Below, one piece after another: positions 1 through 12,600 of a stretch of 64,000 nt of DNA; within the stretch, counting starts at the first letter, position 1, and each line of letters begins with the position of its first letter. A program made the translations under genes and the position numbers. The DNA comes from Triops longicaudatus (taxonomy: Eukaryota; Arthropoda; Branchiopoda; Notostraca; Triopsidae): the NCBI GenBank assembly GCA_022885665.1, contig JAGQDJ010000127.1:3403-67402 (forward strand), written 5' to 3'. The notes below the pieces were generated by a model that worked only from the letters and a program-made list of their open reading frames with translations, had not been told where the DNA came from and did not search any database.

Positions 1-1120
1 CCCCCCCCCCCCCCCCGAAAAACACACACACCCCGAAAAAAATTCCTGGCTGCGCTCCTGCTTACGACAATTACAGAGATTCTAGCGCTTCAATTTTACT
101 GTGTTATTTAAAATTTAAAAACTAAGCTACTTTCTCTCTTTTTGTCCGTGTTCATCTTTTCTATTAATATTACGTTCCTTACACTTATAGTTATTTTTGT
201 ATTTACAAGTGATGTGTGAGCAATTTTCGTTGGTGCTGTTTATTTTTTTACCTAGGTTTGAAAAGAATCCATTGCACGGTGAATTCATGGGAAACATCTT
301 TTACGACTCAACTGGCTGTCAAGATTTGGTATTTCATATAAAACGCGTAATGGATATTGTGCTGTTCCGTTACGTAGACATTTAGTCAGCGAGAAGCGAG
401 TCTTACTACGACTAGACTAGAATTAAATTATAGTAAGACTAGAATTAAATTTGTTTCAGTGTAGCGAGTACCAAACTTTCGGTGTTGATTACGGCACAGT
501 TTCGTTATAACGATATTCAGGACAGTATTTTTTTCACAGGAAGTTCATTATAATAATTTTGTATGAGGCGCATATCCAGGATTTAGTTCGGGGGGGGGAG
601 GGGGTCAATATGCAATTTTATTGGACATTTCGGTTACAACTTCGGGGCGTTAACCCCCTAACACCCCTGGCTACGGACCTGCATGGTATGGTAATTTTCT
701 CCACTTAGTTTTATTGTCTGTTGTCAGCGACGTAACTACATTAACGCTAAGTGTACAAGAACTGTAGAATGGTCAGTAATGAATTCGGAATCGCCGTATT
801 GTTCTCCCATTAATTTTTCGTTAATTCTGTCCTCTTCTCAAATATTTGAAGAGCTAGAACCAACTTTGTTTCGTGTGCAGTATGTTAAACGTTCTGAAGC
901 AAAAGGCGCTACTAACGCCCATGTATGTATTGCGCTTCAAGTATACATTCGAACTTTAAACTACTAAAATCGTTAGTAATTTTTCTCTTCATACAGAAGT
1001 ATTCCACCTTACAACCATATTTTCTGAACGGGCTCATTTTGCATTTGGAATTCCAAACGTGAAGACAAATGAGGTAAAATGCAGTTGATTAATCGAAACA
1101 TAGTTCTATTACCGGGAAAA
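1..1120. other. Left-edge intergenic DNA with homopolymer tracts
   Basis: No gene is supported here. The window opens with a run of 16 C (1-16) followed by a short CA stretch, and a broken G tract lies at 590-604. The part next to 1120 probably holds the 3' untranslated region of the minus-strand gene that ends at 1121. The short ORFs here have no family resemblance and ordinary AT-rich composition. Confidence 0.5.
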
Positions 1121-3140
1121 TTAATCATTGAAGGCCTGCTTCTGGATTTTAGCAATTTTTGCATTGATACTTCGAGGAATATTGCTCTTGATTGTTGAGC
1201 TTGACCGTGCACTGGCGACACTGGGCTTCAATTTTGCACTAGGAAGTGCTTTTTTAGGAACAGAGACAACTCGCACTTGACTATAACCCGAATCGTGATC
1301 ACCGTCGTCTCCACTACGCAACATATTAAATAAAATTACTAGATCTATCCCCTTTATTTTCTCTCCTACTTACCCGTGGTCGTCATCACCACCGTGGTCA
1401 TCATGACCTCCATCGTCACCGTGATCGTCTAAAACGAGCATGATCAAATTCCTCTATAAGTGGATTTTTCGTGTCTTTTATCTTACCACCACCGCCATGA
1501 CCTTCATCATCCCCGTGTCCATCGTCATGTCCACCGTCTCCATGATCATCACCACCTACGCAATTTAACCTCATTCACAATCCAATTTCAATAGGCTGGA
1601 AAATTACCTCCGCCGTAGCCATCGTCACCACCACCATGATCGCTACCACCTCCACCGTGTCCATAACCTCCGTCATCATGTCCGCCACCATGGTCGCCTC
1701 CACCACCTCCTCCATGGCCATAGCCTCCATCATCGTGTCCTCCTCCACCTGCACCATGGCCGCCGTAATCCCCCCCATCTTCACCTACGTCATAAGCGTT
1801 CGCTAAGATTGCATTATCGAGGCAAATATTACCTTTTCCACCACCTCCGCCGCCACCTCCTCCGTAACCACCTCCGTGGCCACCCCCACCGCCTCCGTGG
1901 CCGCCTCCAGCACCGCCGCCGCCTCCTTTCTTACTGGCTTTACTAGATTTGGATCCATGTTGACCTATGGAGAATGTACAACTATGTAGTAAAGCTGCCC
2001 AGGAAGGCTGTATTATGCGCGTCTTACCTTTCTTTCCATAACTCGCTTTATGATCTGCGAATTCGTCATGATACCCGCCTTTTTCATCTCCCCCTTTTTT
2101 GCCGTGAGACTCGCTATGTTTTCCGCCTTTGTAGGATTCGCCCTTTAGAACACAGGAACAAGACAATCATCGAAAAACCCTTTTCTTCAACCTTGAGTGA
2201 ATATTACCTTCTTTTTGTCACCTTTCTCCGAATCATGGAACGAATGATAGTCATCATAGTTTTTGTGGTATTTCGTGTTGTCATCTTCGTCCCAGAATTT
2301 TGTATTCTTCCCATACTCTTTCTTGCTGTAGACGTTCTTAAATCCATCGGTCTTCGACCCCTTCTTCGTATGGCCTTTGTCACCCTTTGTGTGTCCTTTT
2401 TTACCCTTGACACGTTAATAGAACAATTAATTACGGTTTAAACTAAGTTAATTCGTTGGACAATAAGCTCTGGGAGACAAGCTAAGTTGTGTGCACTGTA
2501 ACGTGTTTCAGAACTTATTGGACAACATATTGTTACGGTATTCAAACCTTTGATCCCTTCTTTTCTTCACCGTGGTTGCTTTTCTTATCGTCACTACCTT
2601 TGTAAGCTTTACCACCTTTGTCGTAATGAGATTTGTAATCCGCTGCATTAAAAATAGAAGAATAATGAATAAATTAATATTTAACGCAACGAAAACCTAT
2701 CTTACAAACCTTTGCCCTGTTTGCCCTTTTTTGAGCCTTTTTTCCCTTCGCTATCATGGTGTCCTTCCTCAGCTTTGTGACTTGATTCTTCTTCCTTCGC
2801 CTCTTCTTTACCTTTACGGATACATAACCACAACTTGAGTAACTATCAGGAATTCATAAGGTTGAGCTTACCCGAAGCGGCTACATCCAAGTCAAAGTTG
2901 CCATAATAAGCAGCTTGATGGCCATCAAATTGGCGTTTGCGTCTTGTTACCAGTGAATAAACTCCGGAACCTGGATTTGAGTTTTGGTAACTCGATTGGT
3001 AACTCCAATCCGCTAATGCTGGTTGAGCCAACCAGAGCACGGCTGTTACGATGAGGTGCTAAAACCAGATATTTGATTTAGGACCAATATATTTTATACA
3101 GAGTGTAATAGGTTACCTTCTGAAGCCGTGAAGCCCCCAT
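1121..3140 (-). CDS. Secreted Lys/Gly/His/Asp-rich protein, arthropod DUF4779-like (11 exons)
   Basis: Coding exons, all minus: 3140-3117, 3058-2872, 2811-2710, 2642-2548, 2405-2208, 2142-2028, 1964-1833, 1784-1608, 1555-1487, 1428-1374 and 1313-1121. Joined they give 1347 nt, 448 residues, in frame throughout. The first 24 residues form a signal peptide (hydrophobic core ending PALA), and R47-R50 (RRKR) is a furin-like site, so a secreted, processed protein is expected. The middle is rich in KGG, KKG, HHD and DEK, with a stretch including YSKKEYGKNTKFWDED that resembles arthropod DUF4779 proteins. Residues from about 240 are tandem GGGHGGG, then DDHGDDGGH modules, each on its own exon. The tail is basic and not repetitive. 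Introns after exons 3 and 4 use a GTTTG donor. The role is unknown; cuticle, matrix or mucus is inference. If intron 8 were retained, the stop would be at 1588. Confidence 0.85.
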
Positions 3141-5099
3141 GGCTAAGATTTGCAACTGAAAGCACTCAAATCTACAAATTCGATCTTTGAACCAGTTTTC
3201 CAAAAACAGTTGTGAAGTTGCTAGAAAGGATGAGCGGTATTGACTGATGAAAAGGGATCGAAAACTGGTGAATTTATACCAAGGATCATAGGAGGAGAAA
3301 TTTTCATTCTTTGGTGTGAAAATTGGTTCAGAAGAAGCAAGTTAGCGGAGAAATCATTGGGCCGTTTAAAACGCACAGCGGACCCACGCAGACAATTGTT
3401 ATACCTATCGTTTCACCAATTCTTCCCACCAGTTACCATACAACGCTCTACAAGGGCCGACAACGCTCGACAACACTCCTCTTCAATGACTAGCACCTTT
3501 TTTTCGAGTATAAACACAAATGGTGTTAAGTCACTGAGGGACGCACCGGAGACGAAGCCGTGAAAACGTCACGTCTTTGAAACAAGGCCGGAAGAAAGTT
3601 TTTCTCGGACGAGTGACAGAACATGCAACCTTTGGCGTATTATAGAAGCTTTCTGTGGACTTTACCTTCCCTACTTCTTTTTAGCAGACCAAAAACATGT
3701 CAGGTGGAACATCTTTTCGGCGAAAAGTCAAAATGCTAACAACCAAGTTTTCCAAAATAAAAAATTCTACCCACGAGCCGTATCAATGCAATCCAGCATA
3801 AACGCCCAATAGACCGAACGTTGTCATCGCTCCGGAGTACACGCTTCGTTCTAAAGGGGTAATTTCTCATCGGATGCAAAAAGAAACTGTGCGTTTAGAA
3901 AGTAAGATTTTTTGTCACCTATATTAAGTAAAATCATGATAATGAAGTCGTGAGACTCATAACATCCAACTCAACATCAGATCTTTACGTGCATGATTTT
4001 AAGCAGCTAAAGAAAGAAGCGAAGGGGAAGAATCAAATAAACAAACATCATAGGAGTTTTAATAACCTGTAACTTTTTCTAAGATAGATCTCAATAGTTT
4101 TGTAACTGGCAACAAAAAGCAATATCATATTATAGTTACTTTTAATTATAAGCTTACTGTTAAATTACGATTATGTTTCTCAGAAAAAGTAATGATAGTC
4201 ATACAATTACGTTTGTAAAGTAACGCATTATTTTGTCGTTGCTTTTACTGAAATGCTAGTTATACTAAATGTCAGTTTAGTTTTAAAAATCTTATAATGT
4301 ACAGAATGAAAAGTAAGATGTTTCAACACTAACGAAAAACAATCATTAAATGTTTAATAAAAGCATTTTACTGTTTCGTGTGCTAAATCAATCACTGCAT
4401 GTCATTTATTTGCTAAATGACTGAAGGTATCGTATTGTTCTGTAACTTGATCTTTTCTATTTTTACATGTAGATTACACTACAATTTCAAAGGGGAGTAA
4501 AATATATCGGATACAGTGCAATTACTCCGAAAATGTAATTTACATTGCCCATTAGAATTACATGTAACCATTACACAACACCGGATCACAGTCATATTGT
4601 TAGCGAGTTGTGCTCCCGAACGAACCTTAGTATCGTGTATTTATAATTTCACATAAACTATTGAATATTTGGTAAGAGAATGGAAACATTAGCTTTTAAA
4701 GGGCAATTTTTCTAAATGTAATGAAAATACGAATCCTGGACAATTGATCAAATCATCGCACACTCCCTTTTTCATTTTAATTCAATATAATTACAACAAC
4801 TTTCATTTCTGAAGTTTGATTTCAACATTGGCCATTTGTTTTGTATACCCCAAAAAAGAGCGTTTCAACTACTTTCCGATAACAATCTAAGAAAATCTAC
4901 TGACAATTTAAGAGATAGTGTCACACGAAATTCTTGGAATTAGGTACGGTTGTACAACCTCCTGACAATACGAAACGCCCCTGGAAAGAATTCCTTTAGT
5001 TCGTTTTCCTTTATCAAATAATTCATTTGAAATTGACATAAACCCTTCACTGCTAAACTAATGGAAGGTGTAGGAACAATGTATAATGCAGCTAGCAAA

Positions 5100-5143
5100 T
5101 CTCATACCTTCTGCAGAGAATGATCTCTGCAGAAGGTATGAGA
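5100..5143. repeat. Perfect 20-bp inverted repeat with 4-nt loop
   Basis: The left arm 5100-5119 is the exact reverse complement of the right arm 5124-5143, with only four bases (ATGA) between. Flanking bases (AGCTAGCAAA on the left against the complement of TTTCAAGCT on the right) pair partly, so a longer imperfect hairpin is possible. No gene overlaps it. The four-base loop is small for a typical miRNA precursor. A transposon remnant or cruciform-forming palindrome is as likely. Confidence 0.9.
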
Positions 5144-5303
5144 AGTTTCAAGCTTTCACCAAATTAGAAAGTCAATTATACAAACTACCTCCAATTACAC
5201 CTTCAAGACAAAAAATAAACTTTAAAAAGGCACCTTCGTTCCTTTAGTTTACCCAGCCGTGCGTCGCTATAGTTATCAAAGTTAAACGTGCTAAAGGTAC
5301 AGT

Positions 5304-5378
5304 AAAAAAAAAAAAAAAAAAAAAAAAAATACTCTCAGCTCAGTTAGGTTACTGTCCTACCTAACCCATTACTGAGAG
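5304..5378. repeat. 26-A tract followed by a bulged stem-loop
   Basis: 26 consecutive A at 5304-5329 are followed by a two-block inverted repeat: CTCTCAG at 5332-5338 pairs with CTGAGAG at 5372-5378, and GTTAGGT at 5343-5349 pairs with ACCTAAC at 5359-5365. The long A run could be the tail of a retroposed copy, but no matching body or target-site duplication was recognised. Confidence 0.75.
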
Positions 5379-8300
5379 GATCAGCAACGTTTAGGGTGAT
5401 TTACGGTAAGTGTCAAAAGGAACTTTTTGGCTTGTGTGTCCTTCGCCTTTGCCGTAGTCGTTCAGAAACTATCCAGCTTTCCTGTTTCTTACATCCTTAC
5501 AACTCACCTAACTCTTGCTTCCTTCCTGGGGAAGGTTAATCAATCAAAGATCTCCCGCCACGTCGTGACACTGATGCCCTGCCGCCACTTCCCTTTCCAG
5601 TTCGCTTGTTCAGAGAAGAACCCCCCGATCATCGAATCTTGATCAATGAACCTGCAGCGCAAGCAAGTAGGCAAAACCAGTCTTTCTACCCCCATCACCC
5701 CCACCCCTTCTAAAAGTATTCCATAAAAACCTCGCCAGTTTCTTTTTGGAGAAGCGGCCAGACCATCAAGATATTTACTATTTTGACTTAGCCCCATTGT
5801 GTTGGCATCGGTGACTGGACAGTATTGATCGCACTTTTTGCCATTTAATCCTGAATTTTTCCCCTTTATTCCTTTACGTAGCCAAGACTCATATGCGACT
5901 GACAGTAAAGTATCATTCCTTTAGAAAAAAGACACTCGATTTGTTATAGATATCCCATACACACGGTAAGCAAGGATAAATTCAGATGGCAAAACCTCAA
6001 GTTGACCCCCACCACCCCCGTTCCGCCAGTGTAGGACCCCATTTTCTTAGTAGCTTGGCACCCTTCCCAACTCCTGTGGTTGACATTAGTGCCGCTTCAA
6101 TGCAAATGAACTCTTGTTTATGGGAGGGAAGACGGGGGTAAGTGGGCCATCTCACATAACTGCAAGGGGTTAAAAAAGAAGAGAGACGTTAGAGGTTAGA
6201 CTACCCCTACCGTGCTGATCGGAATCGCATTAGCATAGCCGCTCTAAAACCTCCGCAAATCTCATCATTTAGAGCTTTTTCTTGCTCGAGTTGTTCGCCA
6301 GGGTCAGTTCGGAGGGACTAGATATGTTTACGTGGTTAACCCCGGCACTGTACTGCACCCACATTCATCCTTGTGTGACAAATCTATTTCCAAGTCAGCG
6401 ATAAATGATCCGCTCCATTGACTATTACTCTAAATGCGACCAAATCGTTGATTCTTTAGTTGCCAGAAATGTTGTACACAAGCTCTATGGCCTAAACCGT
6501 GGCAGGGCAAAACAGCTTACACAACAATATTCGCAGGATCAGTTACTGTTAACGTTTTACCAACCACTCTATCGCTGGCAAGTTAGTAAAGGCAACAATA
6601 ATATCTAATGCTTTCAGGAAACCACACGATGAAAGGCGACTCCGTGAAGGCAACAATGAAGTTGCTTACCCAGAAGCAAGTATGTCAGTCAAGGAGACAG
6701 TAGACTACTGTACATTAGCAGTCCAAAGTAGAAAGGTAAAACTTAGTTCCTGTAGAAAAGACATTTTCGGCATTTTTTAAAAGTAGTCTTTCACAATTTA
6801 AAAGTAGTCCTTCTAAGCATACAGAACGTTTACTTCGGAGACAGATTCCGTATGGATTTTTTTTAACAAAACATTTGCGAAGCTACAGATAAGCCTCACC
6901 TCACTATTAACTTGGTGTGAAGAATTACAATGCTGTAATACATTCAAACGTCATCAAACTAGCCTTTCTGGTACATTTATTAAGTATTTTAATGGGCACA
7001 ATTTAGACACAGGGTAATCGGGTAGATGTATTATGGTAAATAAATTATGCACATTGGCTTTGGTAAGAATGGAGGCTCTTGGAAATGGATTACTAAGAAA
7101 GTTTGTTAAGAAAATACTAAGTTACGACAAGATAAACGAAAACGACAATGAATGGCTGCATTGCAATTTTGATCACCTAATAAACCACGATTTAACTAAT
7201 AAGGGTTACGTAAAAAATCTAAATTAAATATCGCTGCTTCCCTGCTACGAAAGAGATTCAATGGTTTTTGCCGTTTTTTCAACCATACATAAATCAACCT
7301 TGTATGTAGTAGTGCTTAAGTGAATGCTTAAGTAAATCAGTTCTTAATGGCGAATTATCGATTAATTTGTTAAATATTAAAAACATTTGTTGATAAAAAA
7401 TCACCTGATAAAATTAAAGACATTTGGTGGTCAAGAAACATAATTTCGAACTATAAGTTAGTTTGGACATCGAGTGAAGCACAAGAAAAACCGTTAGAAG
7501 CCCAAATTTAGCGTACCTTTACATAATACTCAGAAACATATGCTAGTGGAGAAATTACACAATTAAATAGAATGATTCATGGTATTGGTAGGAAAATAGG
7601 AAACACTAACATTCAAATCAAACAAAGCAATGCGTATAGAAAATTAACATGGTAAGAACCCACAATTATAACAGGAACATGAGAAACTGCCCTTTTCACT
7701 AACGGGTGTCAGGAAGTATTTTCGTGGTACAGATTTACCGTAACAATACTACAAATCTGCCACTTGGGGGCGTAACCATATCGTTCCATCTTGGTCAGTT
7801 TCAGCAACGGAGCTCTTGGGTTCTGATCAGCATAACGTCGTTGTTATAGCCAGGCCATGAAAAACCCCCGAAGCCTGGCCGTAGACGGCGGACACGTGAT
7901 GACCCACCGATGACCTGACTTGAATGGGGTTAATGCGCTGTAAGGCGATAAGCCTTTGGCTCTCCTCATTCTTTTCTTTCCCTGGCTCCCTTTGTGCTAT
8001 CCTTCTCGAAGAAAAAAATGCGGAATATCGCTGCTCCCTTTCTAAGGAGCTCGAGTTCCATAATATGAGAAAAGTTGGTCATATCAGGTGCATTGGCAAA
8101 GCTATCAGTAACTTCCGGTTCAGTGGAGCGAAGCCAAACGTCCCGGAAAGAAGACATGGTCATTTTTTTCAGGGTGCTGCACTTGTCTCGTGTATGTGGC
8201 TCCGAGAACGGAACCCTTGTCATGTTCTTACTTCTTACTGATGCTGCCTCTCGACGACTTTTATCTCTGCCTTTGTTAATGGTCGCAAGTAAGAGCGTCG

Positions 8301-8462
8301 GAGAATAGATGCACCCCTTACCCACCCCCCCTTTGGACGTACTCCTTCTCTCGCTGCCATTACTTTGCACTAGCTTCAAACTGTGAACGCATCCGTCAAA
8401 GCCCCTGCGGCGGTAGGCGTGGTAAACTTCTGGCTTAGCTTTTCAAAGACCTGGAAAGCGAT

Positions 8463-8479
8463 GGGGGGGGGGGGGGGGG
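8463..8479. repeat. 17-G homopolymer
   Basis: Seventeen G in a row on the plus strand. Such tracts are unstable and error-prone in sequencing, so length and local frame are uncertain. The minus-strand ORF spanning it reads a short proline run and is not considered real. Confidence 0.9.
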
Positions 8480-9170
8480 TGACTGAGCTCTTTTGGATCG
8501 TTGCCATTTGATCAACTTGTTCCGCAGTTTGGTAACTTGCCAGGGTTAATTGAATCGCACCCTTCAATTCACCCTTTTTTTCTATCGAGGATCAGGTTCT
8601 GTTCCAAACGGAGTCAATTAGGAAGAAATGTTCGGAAGATCCTGAACAACTGTTCAACTTAATCTTCCTTACATGTAGGAGAAGAAAAGAGTTTCGTCCC
8701 CTTTTCTTCCTCCCCAATCTGGCTGGTGAAAGGGACAGTGCATAATTTGCTCCTCATGACTTTCGCACTTCTAACTTATTGTCGCTGGCATAAATCCCCT
8801 GATTGCCTATTCTATGTAAACACATTTACTCTCCGGCAGGCGACTCCTGCCAACAAACTTGACATTCTCGCTATCCGCAGAAACTCTGTCTCTTGGCTTA
8901 ATACCCAGCCGCGCCTAACGAGGTACTAGTCCAGCATCAAGGTAACAGCGAACAGCTTCCACCCAGTGGTCTTCAAGTTTCTTTGCCAGTCGCTCCCTTT
9001 CTCTGCTCCAACACAATTTAGCAGCTATAAAAATTTTATATGTATGTCCTGCGTATGCAAAAGAGTATAATCTTGAGAGAATCTACGGCAATGTAACAAA
9101 CCAAAACTCCTTATGTTGCACGATGTCGTCCAAGATTGAAGACCAATTCTTTTAACCGTTCAAGCCACGA

Positions 9171-9608
9171 TATCCAACCCTATCTTCAATTCGCCAACGT
9201 TGGCGAATCGAAGGAAAAAGTTGGTGAATTGACAGTTGTGGATATTAAAAATTAATTTGCACGTTTTCAGTATCGAACCTTTTCAATAGCCTCAATATTC
9301 GTTATTTGAGTTCCATCACTAAAAAAAAAGAAAAAAAAATCCACATTCACGGACGAAATACTAGTAATTGTAACTAGATTTCTTTACTTGCGGCCAAGAA
9401 ATTCGAAATGCGCGGGCCGAGGAAGTTGAAAATATTCAAAAGCATATTCCATTCTATGAAAAGGTATAATGATAAATCTCTGTTAAACTAGTTTTTTTTT
9501 AAATTTTTTTTCCTGGTGTTGGTGAATTCGAAGAATTTTTTTAAAGTGTTAGCAAACTGTGACTCCAGTTCACCAAGTGTTGGCGAATCAAGAAAAAGGG
9601 TTCGACAT
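9171..9608. repeat. Foldback/MITE-like element with ATTCGCCAAC motifs
   Basis: The ends are imperfect inverted repeats. The left starts ATATCCAACCCTATCTTC at 9171 and leads into ATTCGCCAAC. The reverse complement of the right end reads ATGTCGAACCCTTTTTCTTG and leads into ATTCGCCAAC. A perfect 20-bp palindrome sits at 9189-9208. Further copies of the reversed motif GTTGGYGAAT occur at 9220-9229, 9518-9527 and 9579-9588. There is no coding capacity. No target-site duplication was identified, so the superfamily is unknown. Confidence 0.55.
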
Positions 9609-12600
9609 TCCTGTTTTAAACCCTAAAAGGACGCAAAACCTAACGTCTTGTTCAATCCCTTGCTGAAAATATTTTCTTTTCTCGCATTCCTAAGCTAGTA
9701 ATGCATTCCATGGAGGATTTACTAATTTTTAGATGATTTCTTCCCAGTACGTTTCGTACACATCTCGAATCCGACGCACGAAAAAACATGTCCATCGACG
9801 TCAAGGGCGCAGTCGAAATTCGGCAAGGAGGTGCTTGCCCATATAAGTTCTTGTTAGGGGTGCAAACCCCAAAATTTTCAGTCAAATGGTTACTAGTTAA
9901 CCTACTAAAACTCTTTAGTCCAGGAAGTGCAAACGCTCTCCTGACGTAGTTCACAAGTCGAAGTGCATTGTAATTCGACAATATGATTTTCCTTACGGAA
10001 GGAATCGCTTAAAACAAGAGTACTATGTTCAAATGTCCAACAGTAACCTTCAAGAGCTCTGACCGTTCATATACGAAACAAACGCAGATATTTACGATCC
10101 CACACTAATATCCCTTTATCGCAGGCCAAACTCATTTTCTCACATTATTAATTGACAAACGAATTTCGCCGCAGGTACTTATTCCAATTACCAAGTATAT
10201 GATGTGGGCAGCTCTTCGTCATAAGGAGGATTTTCTACAAATTTGGCGTCCGCCAAAGTCACGGGGGAGAGGGTTATGGGGTAAATCGAACCCCATGACT
10301 TCCTATGGATGCAAGCCGAAAAAAAAAATCATGCGTCCGCAGTGGCGTAAGCTTCTAGAACAAATCTTGCTAAAATTGACAACATTAAGATCATTTTTGT
10401 CTACATATTAAATGAAAACACATTTTTGTTTGAATGAAATCAAAATTCATATTTGTCTTCAGTTTTTCGCTTGACACGTGTTCAGGTCCATGTTGCTTTT
10501 CACCTGCTGCTACAATAAGGTGTGTACATGTGGGGGAGGGAGTTGTAACTGTGTAACTTTTGCTTTTGAGTGTTTTTGTATTGTTGTCTACCTACCTGGC
10601 CATTTCTCTATAAGCTGACTGGGCGTGGCCAGACCTAACCTCGTCTAACCTATTGGTATAAACCTCGATGACCTAAACTCCTAGTTTTCTAATAAAAAAC
10701 CCTAGATGGGCGGGGCAAAAGAGGGGCGGAGCATAAGTAAAATGTGCTTCTCTCCATGCTTGTCTTTTTTTCTCTCTCGAGATAATATTCAAATCGTCCA
10801 TGTTTTATTCCTAGCTGCATAGTTGGTAATTGGTTGCAGGATCTTATGATTCATCTTTTAAAAAAGTTATACAACTCAGTTAACCGTTCGGTTAAGCTAA
10901 AAAGTGTGTGAAAGGAGGCGGGGTAAGAGCAGAAGTTCTTTAACATTTTTTTCTCAAACTAGGGCGGATCCCGTGGCTAGACCACGTGAACCGTATCACA
11001 GTGGGTGATCTCACACGACCGTTTTGTATGAAACCCTTGCTTTTTTTGTAAGAAACTTTTGTCAACTTTGTCTGTTACTACGGATTTTTAAGAATTTTTC
11101 TTTCCAAGGCAGCTGCCAAAGGAGAAAGAGGAGGTATGGGCAACTTCCAAAAGTAAATCAAATGTAATTACCCCAAAAATGATTGCCTATTACTATTGTA
11201 ACCCCTCCCAACAAAAATAATAAAAAGCTTCTAAAATTTAACTCGACTAAAGATACGTTAACAAAACCCCAAACCAAAAGCTAGAATTATAGTCACAAAT
11301 TCCACGAAAAGGAAAACGCTTCAAGGAGGAGAGGGTTGAGGAAGGGGGCGTGGTCAGGAGGTAGATCCACCGTTGATGATGTCGTTATTTCCATCGCTCA
11401 ACGAAAGCTAGCCAGTTTTCGTTGTTACTCAACGTCTTTCAACAAACGTTCATTTTGTTACTTAACCCGAAAACTAATGTCACCTCACTTTCCTGGCTTC
11501 TTATAATGTGCACGTTTAATTTCGCCCTTTATTATCCCATACACACTGACTTTGACTACGTTAGGATGTCTTCTGCGTACTTCCCCTAAACTCTAACTTG
11601 ATCTAAAAACAAACCTAACCTATACATTACGATAGGTACGGTAGGTATAACAGAGCTTTTCCTCCCCAACAGTGAATTTATGCTGAGAAAAATTAACAGT
11701 ACAATATTCTGTTACTTCTCCATGATAGAAAATCCCCCAAAAATAAAGGGTGTCGAGCAATGGAATTTGTCAATTTTTGAAAAATAGTTTTTGTCAGCCG
11801 GCTGTCTCTTTAGATATTACTGAACGGGTTATCAATCTATCGAGCCAATAAGGATGGTAAACTTGAGTAGAGCGAGGCAAGTGGGCGGGGTTTTCTTTTG
11901 GCGCAGCGATATTGCAAACTTTCCGTCCATTTCATACCGATTTCTAGCTAAAACCTTCGTTTGTTTTTTGGCCATACAATTTGGTTAACAATCTCTCCAC
12001 ACGTTCAAAAAAGGAAAAACCTACCAACTGCGAGAAAAAAAAAAGGAAAAACAGTCATCTACAAAATGCTACTAACCTTTTCGTCAAGGCTTTTTGTCGT
12101 AACTATCGACAATTCTTGAACTACTACGCTAAAAAGAGTTGGATCTCTCTTTTACCAACCACTACAACTACCGAAAAGGCTTTCTGTCCCCGAAAGAGGT
12201 TGAACAACTTGCCGCTTTCCGACGCAACTACTTCGCGTGAGAAAAGGGACTTTTGAAAAGGGACCAGAGAAGCATTTCCCCATTGTGGATTATTTAGTGT
12301 GTCTCTCGGTCTCACTCTTTCAAATATGTAACTACTTTGAACTACACCTACTACGCAAATCTACTACTGCAGGACTACGGCGAGGGATGTGGGCTGAGAT
12401 CCGTATCCCTTACTCCCCATTTGAATGGAAGCTCAAGGCTTTGGAGATCAACAACCAACAACAATCATTTTTTTCTCATAACAAACAAACAGGCCCCGGA
12501 TCATTATTGCTGATTATGAAGGGTATATGCCAAAAAGGGAGCTTCTTTGTGTAAGGGTGGAAGGAAGCGTGGTGGGGGAAAAAGGGAAAATATTTCCGTT

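Noticed and set aside
1588..2166. Single 192-codon minus-strand ORF as a complete glycine-rich gene
   Set aside because: It reads through two introns. The spliced model has a signal peptide, keeps frame across 11 exons and explains the extra repeat exons further left.
1974..2441. 155-codon plus-strand ORF
   Set aside because: It is antisense to exons 5 and 6 of the secreted Lys/Gly/His-rich gene and crosses their introns.
3240..3563. 107-codon plus-strand ORF near the start of the leftmost gene
   Set aside because: Composition looks random, no domain seen and no neighbouring exons.
7966..8379. 137-codon minus-strand ORF
   Set aside because: No recognisable family, no splice partners, and an overlapping plus-strand ORF of similar length. 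Treated as chance; a transposon fragment cannot be ruled out without a search.
8376..8567. Minus-strand ORF with a proline run
   Set aside because: The proline run is only the complement of the 17-G homopolymer; no supporting features.
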